A DNA stretch of 64,000 nt. It comes from an uncultured Alphaproteobacteria bacterium. GTDB lineage: Bacteria > Pseudomonadota > Alphaproteobacteria > Rs-D84. The notes beneath the pieces are model-generated. The model was not told the DNA's origin. It ran no database searches and was given only the letters and a program-made list of their open reading frames with translations. Shown here piece after piece: positions 16,669 to 25,304 of the stretch (positions are counted from its first letter, which is position 1; every line of letters starts with the position of its first letter). The position numbers and the translations under genes are program-made. The DNA lies in NCBI GenBank assembly GCA_944390125.1, contig CALXOX010000001.1, forward strand, positions 1 to 64,000, read 5' to 3'.

Positions 16669-17787
16669 ATGAAAAAAGTTTCTTTGATTGCATTATCTAT
16701 ATTTATATTGTCTGCGAATGCAACGTTTGCCGCTGGCTCTCATATTTATGCGAACACTTTTACAGCAAACAACATCACAGCAATTCAGCATTCTATAATG
16801 ACGAATGCAATTCAAACGTTTGAAGGCACCGCCGCAGCAGCACTTGGTGGACGTGCAAGACTGATAAAAAACGATAAAGAATCAAAATCGTTATATGGCA
16901 CAACCCCTATGTACGGGTGGCCCAGATTATATGGCGAATACGGTGATGATGGTTCTGTTCAACAAACAGGTCGTAGCGGTGGTGATGAACTATCAGAAGG
17001 ATTAGAGACAAAAGACCCTCGCCCTGTCATAAATAGTGCTTGGCTGACTTGGCAACATTTTGATGATGGCGTGAAGTTCAAAGGCTATGACGAACTAAAC
17101 ACAGATACTGATTTAATAATGTTCGGTCTGGCTGGTGGTGAAGCACAACGTGGCATAGGCATATCAGAATGGGGAATTTTTGGCGGTTACGTCGGCGGCG
17201 TACAAGAAAACGAATTCATCAACATAGATGAGCGTGGTGGGTATGTTGGATTATACACAGGTTATAACATCCAGAAATTCAATTTATCTTTCGCAGCAAA
17301 TGCCGGCGCCTTATATAATAATGCAGAGCATAAATATGGCAACGACGAATTTGCGAATTTATGGGCAGGTGCGGCATTAAACGCGACATACAATATCGCA
17401 TTAGACGACACATTCACTTTACAACCTGGAGTTTACGCTGGCTACACATGGGTTGGATCCGCGAACTATATGTCAATGTCAGGCGACACAGTTGCAAATC
17501 AAAACTTTAACGTGTTCGAAGTTGCGCCAGAAATTCGTGCCATTAAACACATAGGCAAAGGATGGTTTGGTTCATTAAACTTCAAATATGCATTTATGAT
17601 GGGCAACAGCGGTGACGTAGTTCTAAATGGCAATATTATGGAAGAATTAGATTCCAGAGATTACGCAGAATATGGCATAGGGATTGAAAAATCCATTGAT
17701 CGCTTTAACGTTGCGCTAAACCTGAACAGACGTGACGGTGGTCGTGCCGGCTGGAGCGGTGGATTTAATTTGAAATATATATTCTAA
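16669..17787 (+). CDS. Outer membrane beta-barrel protein (autotransporter-barrel-like)
   Basis: 372 aa. Signal peptide MKKVSLIALSIFILSANATFA, a short N-terminal region, then alternating amphipathic strands typical of a beta barrel (about residues 120-372) ending in NLKYIF with a terminal Phe, the usual C-terminal barrel signal. The barrel resembles autotransporter translocators but there is almost no passenger. The ATG at 16669 is preferred over 16633 because it gives a clean signal peptide and a strong purine-rich SD. It is monocistronic with its own promoter and terminator. A porin or adhesin role is inferred. Confidence 0.82.
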   Translation: MKKVSLIALSIFILSANATFAAGSHIYANTFTANNITAIQHSIMTNAIQTFEGTAAAALGGRARLIKNDKESKSLYGTTPMYGWPRLYGEYGDDGSVQQTGRSGGDELSEGLETKDPRPVINSAWLTWQHFDDGVKFKGYDELNTDTDLIMFGLAGGEAQRGIGISEWGIFGGYVGGVQENEFINIDERGGYVGLYTGYNIQKFNLSFAANAGALYNNAEHKYGNDEFANLWAGAALNATYNIALDDTFTLQPGVYAGYTWVGSANYMSMSGDTVANQNFNVFEVAPEIRAIKHIGKGWFGSLNFKYAFMMGNSGDVVLNGNIMEELDSRDYAEYGIGIEKSIDRFNVALNLNRRDGGRAGWSGGFNLKYIF

Positions 17788-17812
17788 AAAAAGCGCCAAA
17801 CAGGCGCTTTTT
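17788..17812 (+). terminator. Intrinsic terminator
   Basis: AAGCGCC/GGCGCTT with an AAACA loop and T5, between the convergent OMP and prfA genes. Confidence 0.85.
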
Positions 17813-17837
17813 CATTTTTATTGGAAACCAAAAATTT

Positions 17838-18902
17838 TTAGTCCATATTCGCCAGACGTTCCAACTGATCAGCCGCAATTAAAGCATCTATCATTTCATC
17901 CAATGCAGGCCCTCCGGCTAAAATATCGTCCAATTTATATAGAGTCAATTTTATACGATGATCCGTAACACGCTGTTCTGGAAAATTATAAGTTCTTATT
18001 TTCTCACTTCTATCACCGGAACCAACCATCGTCTTTCGAGATGCATTACTTGCATTTACCTGCTCTTCACGTTGCTTTTCATATAATTTTGAACGCAAAA
18101 CGTCCATAGCCGCCGCTTTATTTTGAAACTGACTTCGCTCATTTTGACAAGTAACAACTATACCTGTTGGAAAGTGAGTAATACGAACGGCGCTATCTGT
18201 CTTATTTACGTGCTGTCCGCCTGCCCCAGACGCACGAAACACGTCTATTCTAATATCTTTATCATCGATTACAATGTCAATATCTTTCGCTTCCGGCATA
18301 ACCGCAACAGAGGCTGCGCTGGTATGAATACGTCCACCAGCTTCGGTTTCTGGAACGCGCTGAACACGATGAATTCCAGACTCAAATTTCATTCTGCCAT
18401 ATGCACCTGCCCCATCTATTTTAAAGATTATTTCTTTATAACCGCGTAAAGACGTTGCATTTTCTTCAATAACCTCTACTTTCCATCCGTTTCTAAGCGC
18501 ATATGATTTATATTGGTTGTACAAATCACCAGCAAACAAAGCAGATTCTTCACCACCAACACCGGCACGAATTTCCATAATCGCACCATTATCATCGGCC
18601 TCATCGCGCGGCAACAAAGCAATCTGCAAATCTTTTTCTATTTCAGGAAGTTTATGATTTAGTTCAATCAATTGCTCTGATGCGATAGATTTTAATTCTT
18701 CATCGTGCAGCATTTCATTAGCATCGGCTATGCCCTGCTTTATCTGAAAATATTCATTTATCAGCGGTAAAATCTCTGATAAACGAGAATATTCCTTGGA
18801 TAACTTAGTAAGTTCGGCACCATCAACGGTTCCCGAATTCATGTGTTTTTCTATCTCTGCTGCACGAGTTTGAATATCTTTTAATTTATCGTCTATAACC
18901 AT
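17838..18902 (-). CDS. prfA: Peptide chain release factor 1
   Basis: 354 aa, the normal length. It recognises UAA and UAG and triggers peptide release. The catalytic GGQ lies in ASGAGGQHVNKTDSAVRITH, and the stop-codon reading P-x-T motif appears as VPETE, the RF1 rather than RF2 signature. It starts 4 nt after hisS ends, so the two form an operon. No prmC follows. Confidence 0.96.
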   Translation of the reverse strand: MVIDDKLKDIQTRAAEIEKHMNSGTVDGAELTKLSKEYSRLSEILPLINEYFQIKQGIADANEMLHDEELKSIASEQLIELNHKLPEIEKDLQIALLPRDEADDNGAIMEIRAGVGGEESALFAGDLYNQYKSYALRNGWKVEVIEENATSLRGYKEIIFKIDGAGAYGRMKFESGIHRVQRVPETEAGGRIHTSAASVAVMPEAKDIDIVIDDKDIRIDVFRASGAGGQHVNKTDSAVRITHFPTGIVVTCQNERSQFQNKAAAMDVLRSKLYEKQREEQVNASNASRKTMVGSGDRSEKIRTYNFPEQRVTDHRIKLTLYKLDDILAGGPALDEMIDALIAADQLERLANMD

Positions 18903-18906
18903 TTTA

Positions 18907-20199
18907 TTATCTCAACTTTAATGTACTAATTGCATCAGCTAAATTCAAATTTTGCTGTTCGCCCGTTTTCATATTCTTCACAGATAACATTTCTGATTCA
19001 CGTTCTGAATCACCGATAATTACGCTATAATCGGCTTTTATCTTATCTGAAAATTCTATCTGATTTTTGAACTTTTTATTTGCGTCCAGATATGGAACAG
19101 CAACGATACCGTCGTTTCGCAATGCAGCCAATACCCGCATAGCATAAGGCACTTGCGCCTGCCCCATTACTAAAACTGCGGCACGAACAGGATTTTCAAA
19201 TTTAGATAAGTCTATTTTATTTTCGTCCAACAAGGCAACCATTAAACGGGAAAAACCTACAGCTGCACCAACACCAATGATTTTGGTCTTTGAAAACTTA
19301 GAGGCTAAATCTTCATATCTACCACCGCCGCCAACCGCGCCCAACTCTGGGAAATTATCCAAGAAGAATTCAAAAACAATTCCCGTATAATACGCATGTC
19401 CACGCATAACGCCCAAATCGATCTGTGCATTCTGAATTCCCATAGAATTCAATAAAGCCATAAAGGAATCCATCTCTGCAATTGCATTATCAAGCGCTTC
19501 AGACTGCCCTGCAAAAGATTTGTAACCCTTTGAAAATACATTGTTTATTTCGTCTGCTGCTTCTTTGCCAACCGTTTCAACAAGTCCTTCATAAAAATCT
19601 GAAATTTTATCTTTTTTATCAATCAGAATAAACGCTGCGCGACTTTGTTCTGCAGTCAGGTTAAACTTTGCAAATACAGCATTCCAAAAACGACGATTAC
19701 CAACACGAACGTTTACGGGGCCGATAAATTCTGCGACAGACTCATAAGCCTTTGCCAAAGTCGCAACAATTTCTGCGTCATAGTTTTCAGATAGATTGTC
19801 AATTCCCATAATATCCAAATCCATCTGATAAAATTCACGATAACGGCCACGCTGTGGGCGTTCGCCACGATAATTACGTGCGAATTGATACGCACGAAAA
19901 GGAAACGCTAAATCATTCATATGACCAGCAACATAGCGTGACAAGCCAACTGTTCCATCATAACGCAGCCCCATCTTGGTGTCGCCTTTTTGGAACAAGA
20001 ACATTTGAGTTTCAATTTCATCCCAGTTATCTTTATCCGTCAAAACTTCTGCACGTTCAATAGCAGGCAAATCTAAGTGTGTAAAGCCGGCTGTTTTCAA
20101 AACATTTTGCATACGATACGCGCATTCATCGAAACAGCGTTGTTGCAAAGGCAGCAATTCTATAAATCCTGATAAAGTTTTTGTTGGTTTAAGTTCCAT
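18907..20199 (-). CDS. hisS: Histidyl-tRNA synthetase
   Basis: 430 aa, class II synthetase. Motif 1 region LDLPAIERAEVL, motif 2 FRAYQFARNYRGERPQRGR-like with FYQMDLDIMG, the histidine loop GLDxGG-equivalent region and the C-terminal anticodon-binding domain with AVLVMGQAQVPYAMRVLAALR are visible. It leads an operon with prfA. A 5' UTR of about 55 nt separates it from an extended -10 promoter. Confidence 0.94.
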   Translation of the reverse strand: MELKPTKTLSGFIELLPLQQRCFDECAYRMQNVLKTAGFTHLDLPAIERAEVLTDKDNWDEIETQMFLFQKGDTKMGLRYDGTVGLSRYVAGHMNDLAFPFRAYQFARNYRGERPQRGRYREFYQMDLDIMGIDNLSENYDAEIVATLAKAYESVAEFIGPVNVRVGNRRFWNAVFAKFNLTAEQSRAAFILIDKKDKISDFYEGLVETVGKEAADEINNVFSKGYKSFAGQSEALDNAIAEMDSFMALLNSMGIQNAQIDLGVMRGHAYYTGIVFEFFLDNFPELGAVGGGGRYEDLASKFSKTKIIGVGAAVGFSRLMVALLDENKIDLSKFENPVRAAVLVMGQAQVPYAMRVLAALRNDGIVAVPYLDANKKFKNQIEFSDKIKADYSVIIGDSERESEMLSVKNMKTGEQQNLNLADAISTLKLR

Positions 20200-20259
20200 T
20201 TTTAAATCCTATTTCTTTTGCCATACAAACTACCCATGGCATTTATTTTAATCCCAAAC

Positions 20260-20268
20260 ATTATATCA
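20260..20268 (-). promoter_or_regulatory. Extended -10 promoter of hisS
   Basis: Minus strand TGATATAAT: a perfect TATAAT with an upstream TG. No good -35 is seen. Confidence 0.5.
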
Positions 20269-20390
20269 TAAGAAAGTATAAAACGCTATAAACAGTCGCC
20301 CCGGCGGGCGTGATGGAAAACAATAAATAAGAACTTTTCAACTATCATGTTTCTCATATTACCGGAAAATTGGCGATTTTCAAGCATTTA

Positions 20391-21098
20391 TTAGAAATAT
20401 TTATGCAATTCAGCCCCATGAACATTCAACCAACGCTTTGCCCGTTCAACACCAAAACCGTATAATTCAGATACTTGTTGCCAAAAAGCGGGGGAATGAT
20501 CCATATGTTTTTTATGCGCCAGTTCATGCATAACAACATATCGCATAACATCCAATGGTGCAAAAGCCAAACGCCAAGAAAAAGACATCGTTCCACTGGT
20601 GGAACAGCTACCCCAACGAGACGTTGTATCGCGCACCGCAATTCTTTTTGGCCAGAATTCACGTGGTGCGGAATGAATCATTTGTTTTACAACGATTAAA
20701 AATTGGCTTTTTATAAAATCTCTGACCCGTCTTTCAAACATATCTACACCGCCACCAACTACCAAGACAGCCTTACCATCAGCATTTACATTAAAAGTAT
20801 TTGTGCGTCGCGTAGAATCATGCAGTAACCGCACATCATAGCCCAAAAATTCTATTTCATCGCCCGGCCGAAGTTGCTCTTTTTGCGGAGCGTTAGCAAA
20901 TATACGTTCGCACCAATTTTTCTTTTGTTCCAAGAATTTTAACGCCGCAGATGTTGGTGTCAGCCACGGTTTAGATATGTGAATCTCGCGTATCGGACGC
21001 GTTTTAGGCCGCAAAGTAATATTCCGCACCCCGCGGCGTGTAGTAATTACAACTGGTATTTTTTCACCAGACGTTAAAACAAATTCGTATTCAGCCAT
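20391..21098 (-). CDS. YgjP-like (SprT/M48-type) metallopeptidase domain protein
   Basis: 235 aa. The zinc site HELAHKKHMDHSPAFW (His-Glu-x2-His plus a downstream His) and the preceding RWGSCS motif define the YgjP/DUF45 family of minigluzincin-like proteins. The N-terminal half has the typical ITLRPKTRP beta segment. Family members are soluble and of poorly known function. It starts 17 nt after tkt ends, so it is probably co-transcribed with it. About 190 bp without genes follow before hisS, holding the hisS promoter. Confidence 0.88.
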   Translation of the reverse strand: MAEYEFVLTSGEKIPVVITTRRGVRNITLRPKTRPIREIHISKPWLTPTSAALKFLEQKKNWCERIFANAPQKEQLRPGDEIEFLGYDVRLLHDSTRRTNTFNVNADGKAVLVVGGGVDMFERRVRDFIKSQFLIVVKQMIHSAPREFWPKRIAVRDTTSRWGSCSTSGTMSFSWRLAFAPLDVMRYVVMHELAHKKHMDHSPAFWQQVSELYGFGVERAKRWLNVHGAELHKYF

Positions 21099-21115
21099 AA
21101 TATCAAAATGTAAAA

Positions 21116-22900
21116 TTATTTTATTTTCTTTAGAATATCGCGCACGATTGCATCTGTGTCAAATCCAAAATGATTATAAACATCACTACCGGAACCAGAT
21201 ACCCCGAAAGAATCAATTCCGACAACAGCATCTGCAAATTCAAACCATGGCGCAGTCGCCGCCGCTTCTATAGCAACGACAAAACCCGCCAATATTTTAT
21301 TCTTATACTTTTCATCCTGATGGCGAAAATCCGCAACAGACGGCATACTAACGACCTGAACTGCGTTTCCTAATTTTTGTGCGACAGCCACTGCTAGTGG
21401 GACTTCTGAACCCGTGGCGACTATTGTAACGCGCACCCGACGTGCAGTTGCCGGATAAATTATATATCCTCCACGAGAAATATTCTCGTTCTTAGGAGTT
21501 TCAATCTGTTCAAATTTCTGACGAGATAAAATTATTGCCGACGGATGCACAGTATCTGCAATTGCTGATCGCCAAGCATATGCAACCTCGTCCCCGTTAC
21601 ATGGACGATAAACATTTAGGTTGGGCATCAATCGCAAAGAAGGTAATTGTTCAACTGGTTGATGCGTTGGTCCATCTGCCCCAACTGCAATACTGTCATG
21701 CGTAAACACATAAATTACCGGTAATCTGGACATAGCTGCCAAACGAATCGATGGACGCATATAATCGCTAAATACCAAGAACGTAGAACCATACGGCCGC
21801 AAACCAGACGCTGCCAAACCATTCATAATTGCCCCCATAGCATGTTCGCGCACACCATAGTTTATATAATTACCTTTGAACTTAGTCGGCAAAATATCAA
21901 TACTTCCCTTTACTTTTACATTTGTGCTGCCACCTAAATCGGCACTGCCGCCTATCAAACACGCACCACTAGAAATCAGAGATTGCAAATACATGCCAGA
22001 CAATTCACGAGTAGAAATTTCTTTATCAGAATCTGGTACAGGCACAGTATCCGTAACAATTTCAGGTACATTCAAAACATATTTCGCCACCGCATCATGC
22101 GCAACTAATGCCCATAAATTATCACCTTCTGGAGAAATATTTTTCTCAATCAGGCGCATCATTTCCGAATCGCTTAAAGCCAGTCCATGAGCCGCAGATG
22201 TCCCCGCCAGACTAGATTCTGCCCCAATTACCGTCTTTGCAGCGATAAAAGTTGGTTCTGATTTATTTGATACTTTTTGTAAAACGCGATTTACCTTATT
22301 AAAATCATTACCTGGAACAGAAGCCACATTCCAACCAGCAGCTTTCATACGGTCCGGGACATTCATATCCGTCAAAGCATTTCCATCTATACTAATGCCA
22401 TTGTTATCCCAAATTAAAATCAAATTATCCAATTGATAACGACCGGCAAAAGCAACCGCTTCAGAAGCGACACCTTCCATCAAATCACCATCACTACACA
22501 AACAATATACTATACCGTCTGTACCGCGAATTTTTTCTGCCAGCGCCATACCAACAGCATTTCCAATTCCCTGCCCCAAAGGTCCAGTAGTTGCCATAAC
22601 CCCATCAATTCCAAACTCTGGATGTCCCGGCAAGCCGCCAAGTTTTCTAAAAGAATTCAAATCGCCAACATTATAGCCTGCTAATTTTAGTACAGAATAC
22701 AACAACGCGCTACCGTGCCCGGCAGACAAAACAAATTTATCACGACCACGACGTAAAAAGTTAGCATAAACGACAGTAATAATATCAGCCGCCCCAAGAA
22801 TAATTCCAACATGACCAGAACCCGCACTACGCACAGCATTTAACGCATGCGCACGCACGGATTTAGACATTTCTTTCAATTGTTTGGCATCAAATCTCAT
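21116..22900 (-). CDS. tkt: Transketolase
   Basis: 594 aa, shorter than the usual 650-670. TPP enzyme of the pentose phosphate pathway moving two-carbon units. Visible: AGSGHVGIILG, LSAGHGSALLYS, the TPP motif SDGDLMEGVASEA...WDNNGISIDG, the second half with YGVREHAMGAIMNG, FSDYMRPSIRLAA and HDSIAVGADGPTHQPVEQ. Minus strand TGATATAAT ends 8 nt before the ATG, suggesting a leaderless or nearly leaderless mRNA. It works in the same pathway as rpiB at 9.5 kb. Confidence 0.95.
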   Translation of the reverse strand: MRFDAKQLKEMSKSVRAHALNAVRSAGSGHVGIILGAADIITVVYANFLRRGRDKFVLSAGHGSALLYSVLKLAGYNVGDLNSFRKLGGLPGHPEFGIDGVMATTGPLGQGIGNAVGMALAEKIRGTDGIVYCLCSDGDLMEGVASEAVAFAGRYQLDNLILIWDNNGISIDGNALTDMNVPDRMKAAGWNVASVPGNDFNKVNRVLQKVSNKSEPTFIAAKTVIGAESSLAGTSAAHGLALSDSEMMRLIEKNISPEGDNLWALVAHDAVAKYVLNVPEIVTDTVPVPDSDKEISTRELSGMYLQSLISSGACLIGGSADLGGSTNVKVKGSIDILPTKFKGNYINYGVREHAMGAIMNGLAASGLRPYGSTFLVFSDYMRPSIRLAAMSRLPVIYVFTHDSIAVGADGPTHQPVEQLPSLRLMPNLNVYRPCNGDEVAYAWRSAIADTVHPSAIILSRQKFEQIETPKNENISRGGYIIYPATARRVRVTIVATGSEVPLAVAVAQKLGNAVQVVSMPSVADFRHQDEKYKNKILAGFVVAIEAAATAPWFEFADAVVGIDSFGVSGSGSDVYNHFGFDTDAIVRDILKKIK

Positions 22901-22908
22901 TTTATGAT

Positions 22909-22917
22909 ATTATATCA
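22909..22917 (-). promoter_or_regulatory. Extended -10 promoter of tkt
   Basis: TGATATAAT on the minus strand, 8 nt from the ATG at 22900. The -35 is weak. Confidence 0.55.
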
Positions 22918-22935
22918 CAAAACAGGTTTAAAAAA

Positions 22936-23364
22936 ATGTTAAAAATTTGGACAGATGGCAGTTGTTTAGGAAACCCAGGACCAGGCGGATGGGCCTTCAT
23001 TGCAACGAATGGGAAAGATATCGCAGAACGCAACGGTGGTGAAAAAGAAACCACCAATAATCGTATGGAATTGACCGCAGTAATCAAAGCCTTATCTGCG
23101 GCCAAAAAGCACGACGAATTAGAAATTCACACCGACAGTCAATATGTGAAAAACGGTATGGAAAAATGGGTTCGTCAGTGGAAAAACAATAATTGGAAAA
23201 ACGCTGAAAAGAAACCTGTAAAAAACAAAGAACTTTGGCAACAGCTAGACGAACTTGCACAGACTAAAAAGATAACATGGGTATGGGTAAAGGGGCACGC
23301 TGGTCAAGAGATGAACGAGCGTTGCGATGAATTGGCGAGAACCGCTGCCGAAAAGATGAAATAA
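22936..23364 (+). CDS. rnhA: Ribonuclease HI
   Basis: 142 aa. It cleaves the RNA strand of RNA:DNA hybrids. The four acidic catalytic residues are in place: TDGSCLGNPGPGGW, NNRMELTAV, TDSQYVKNGM and ERCDELA, with the basic protrusion between (KNNNWKNAEKKPVKNK). It is divergent from tkt with a 35-bp gap. A hairpin with a T run follows. Confidence 0.96.
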   Translation: MLKIWTDGSCLGNPGPGGWAFIATNGKDIAERNGGEKETTNNRMELTAVIKALSAAKKHDELEIHTDSQYVKNGMEKWVRQWKNNNWKNAEKKPVKNKELWQQLDELAQTKKITWVWVKGHAGQEMNERCDELARTAAEKMK

Positions 23365-23398
23365 AAAATCGCCGAAAAAAAATCGACGATTTATTTTT
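23364..23398. terminator. Probable terminator
   Basis: AAATCG...CGATTT stem followed by TATTTTTT. It overlaps the 3' end of the convergent 73-aa gene. Confidence 0.6.
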
Positions 23399-23612
23399 TA
23401 CGATTTGAACGCAACTTGTCTGTATAAACCATGCCCATACCAATCAGCATCCAATATACAACAATACCAAATTGCCCCCAGCTGTTATCAAACAAATAAC
23501 CGCCGTCTATTAAATACGATGTTACATCCATTCCAACGCTCAAAAGCGCAATTAACACACCCCACAATATCCAAAATAAAACTTTCTTTTGCTTATTATT
23601 TAATTTTTTCAT
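23391..23612 (-). CDS. Small two-TM membrane protein
   Basis: 73 aa, unrecognised. Basic N-terminus, TM about 11-33, a short polar loop, TM about 45-63, basic C-terminus. It overlaps the rlmE stop by 4 nt (ATGA), which supports real, coupled translation. Confidence 0.7.
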   Translation of the reverse strand: MKKLNNKQKKVLFWILWGVLIALLSVGMDVTSYLIDGGYLFDNSWGQFGIVVYWMLIGMGMVYTDKLRSNRKK

Positions 23613-24283
23613 CCGTTTCCTCCTTTGAATCCCAGCGCGACAATGAACATTTCAACACTGTCCTTGCGCGACGCAGGCGGTTTAATATGATGCACCGATT
23701 CGAATTTTTCTTTAATTTGCTTTAATAAATCCCCTGTTGTGCCACCTGTAAAAGACTTTGCCACAAACGTTCCACCCGGTTTTAACGCACGCTTTGCAAA
23801 ATCAAACGCATATTCCAACAAAACCATTTGACGAAGATGATCTGTTTTTTTATGTCCGACAGTATTGGGCGCCATATCAGATAAAACAACATCTACTGTA
23901 CCATTAGTTGCTTCATCTTCAGGCAAACCCAGTTTTTCAACCAACCAATCTAAAGCTTCGTCGGTTGTAAAATCGCCTTGATAAAATTCTACCCCCGGTA
24001 TTGGTTTTATTTCCAATAAATCCATCGCAAAAACTTTGGATTTTGGAAAATCTCGCATAACGTATTGCGTCCAAGAACCAGGCGCTGCACCTAAATCAAC
24101 AACAACTTGACCATTTTTCAGAAACTTAAAACGTTCGTTGATTTCTATCAATTTATATGCGGCACGTGCGCGATAACCATCCTTATGGGCACGCGCAACA
24201 TATGGATCCGCCGCCTGGCGTTGAATCCAAGCAGCAGAAGATTTTTTTGCAGCAATTTTTTTATTCAGTATTTTCATTATCAA
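23609..24283 (-). CDS. rlmE: 23S rRNA 2'-O-ribose U2552 methyltransferase
   Basis: 224 aa, RlmE/FtsJ. Visible: DGYRARAAYKLIEI (catalytic Lys region), SAM motif VVDLGAAPGSWTQYV, DVVLSDMAPNTVGH with the catalytic Asp, and the C-terminal KPPASRKDSVEMF. It methylates U2552 in the A-loop late in 50S assembly. It lies in a minus-strand series uvrA, SRP54-M-like, small genes, rlmE, a small TM gene, with spacings of a few bases. Confidence 0.95.
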   Translation of the reverse strand: MIMKILNKKIAAKKSSAAWIQRQAADPYVARAHKDGYRARAAYKLIEINERFKFLKNGQVVVDLGAAPGSWTQYVMRDFPKSKVFAMDLLEIKPIPGVEFYQGDFTTDEALDWLVEKLGLPEDEATNGTVDVVLSDMAPNTVGHKKTDHLRQMVLLEYAFDFAKRALKPGGTFVAKSFTGGTTGDLLKQIKEKFESVHHIKPPASRKDSVEMFIVALGFKGGNG

Positions 24284-24289
24284 AAATTA

Positions 24290-24577
24290 TTATCGCTGAT
24301 TAAATATACCAGTACGGCGGCGTTTTATCTGCCTAATCTGCTTTGCTACCATATCACGATAGCAAATTTGAGCCTCTTCCTTTGGTCCGCCAAACACTAT
24401 CCACGAGCGTTCAGAGTCAACATCAAAGAAAAAGTGACGTCTACCATGATACTTGTAATCAACAACTACATTATAACCCGCCAATTTTTTTTGATTATCA
24501 ACGACTGAAAACACAGGAATGGGACCGTCTACAGAAACTATATCCCAATTAAAAATTTTCTTAACGTTTATTTTCAT
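24290..24577 (-). CDS. Conserved-looking small protein, unknown
   Basis: 95 aa from ATG 24577, chosen because the upstream 21 codons are Lys/Thr/Gln-rich spacer and a GGGCG SD precedes it. N-terminal IFNWDIVSVDGPIPVFSVV suggests a small beta domain; the C-terminal third is basic (KQIRQIKRRRTG) and could bind RNA. It starts 6 nt before rlmE. No family recognised. Confidence 0.6.
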   Translation of the reverse strand: MKINVKKIFNWDIVSVDGPIPVFSVVDNQKKLAGYNVVVDYKYHGRRHFFFDVDSERSWIVFGGPKEEAQICYRDMVAKQIRQIKRRRTGIFNQR

Positions 24578-24743
24578 TGTTTTTCGCCCTTTTGTGATTG
24601 TTGATTTTATTTCTTGTTTCTGAATAAAACGACAGCGCATGCATTAAAGCCCGCTTCCGCGAAACTAAACCCAATATATTTTCATCAGTCGCAAACAATT
24701 TTATTTCTGTTCCATGATGTAAAAACGAAATATATCTTTCCAA
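24561..24743 (-). CDS. Possible 60-aa protein or in-frame extension of the SRP54-M-like gene
   Basis: An open frame directly after the TAA of the SRP54-M-like gene and in the same frame. The only nearby start is TTG at 24743, with a poor Shine-Dalgarno. The product is basic and helical-looking with no family. It overlaps the next gene by 17 nt. It may be a real short gene, a readthrough extension or chance. Confidence 0.25.
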   Translation of the reverse strand: MERYISFLHHGTEIKLFATDENILGLVSRKRALMHALSFYSETRNKINNHKRAKNNENKR

Positions 24744-24749
24744 TTCATT

Positions 24750-25271
24750 TTAATTACCGGCCTTTTTCATTTTTTCCATTACAGCTTCCATTCCACCCAT
24801 TCTTTGTATCATAGCCATTTGCTGACGCATTTTTGTGTACTGCTTGATTATGTGTTCTACATCACGAACTGTACAACCAGCCTGTTCTGCTATACGCGCT
24901 TTTGCATTTGCAAATATCTTTTCTGGTTCCGCACGTTCTTCTGCGGTCATAGCCTCTAAAATCTTTATTTGTGCATCAACACTACCATCTTTTATTTTTT
25001 CTTTCATTGCAGACACAGCACCTGACATACCTGGAACCATTTTCAGCAATCCACTGAAATTACTCATTTTTTTAATTTGTTTTAATTGTGCCAACATATC
25101 ATTCATATCAAACTGCCCACTCATCATACGTTCAGCAGTCTCTTTCATACCGCTTGGCAGCTTTTCTTCCATCTTTTTTAGCTCTTTTTCGTCAATTTGT
25201 GGCGCTTCTGCCCCATTCACCGCAGACGTTTCTATTACTTTATCTGATTTCTTTTTACCAAATCCAAACAT
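24750..25271 (-). CDS. Free-standing SRP54 (Ffh) M-domain-like protein
   Basis: 173 aa. Residues about 53-155 follow the M domain of Ffh closely: SGQFDMNDMLAQLKQIKKM, LLKMVPGMSG, MTAEERAEPE, AKARIAEQAG and VRDVEHIIKQYTKMRQQM. In Ffh these form the signal-sequence groove and the 4.5S-RNA-binding helix-turn-helix. The NG GTPase domain that makes up the first 300 residues of Ffh is absent; instead there is a short Lys-rich N-terminus. The RNA-binding GSG is changed to QAG. SD AGGAG precedes the ATG. It could be an SRP accessory, a competitor or half of a split Ffh. Confidence 0.82.
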   Translation of the reverse strand: MFGFGKKKSDKVIETSAVNGAEAPQIDEKELKKMEEKLPSGMKETAERMMSGQFDMNDMLAQLKQIKKMSNFSGLLKMVPGMSGAVSAMKEKIKDGSVDAQIKILEAMTAEERAEPEKIFANAKARIAEQAGCTVRDVEHIIKQYTKMRQQMAMIQRMGGMEAVMEKMKKAGN

Positions 25272-25304
25272 ACTTTTCTCCTTATGATGTTTATACTAAT
25301 AACT

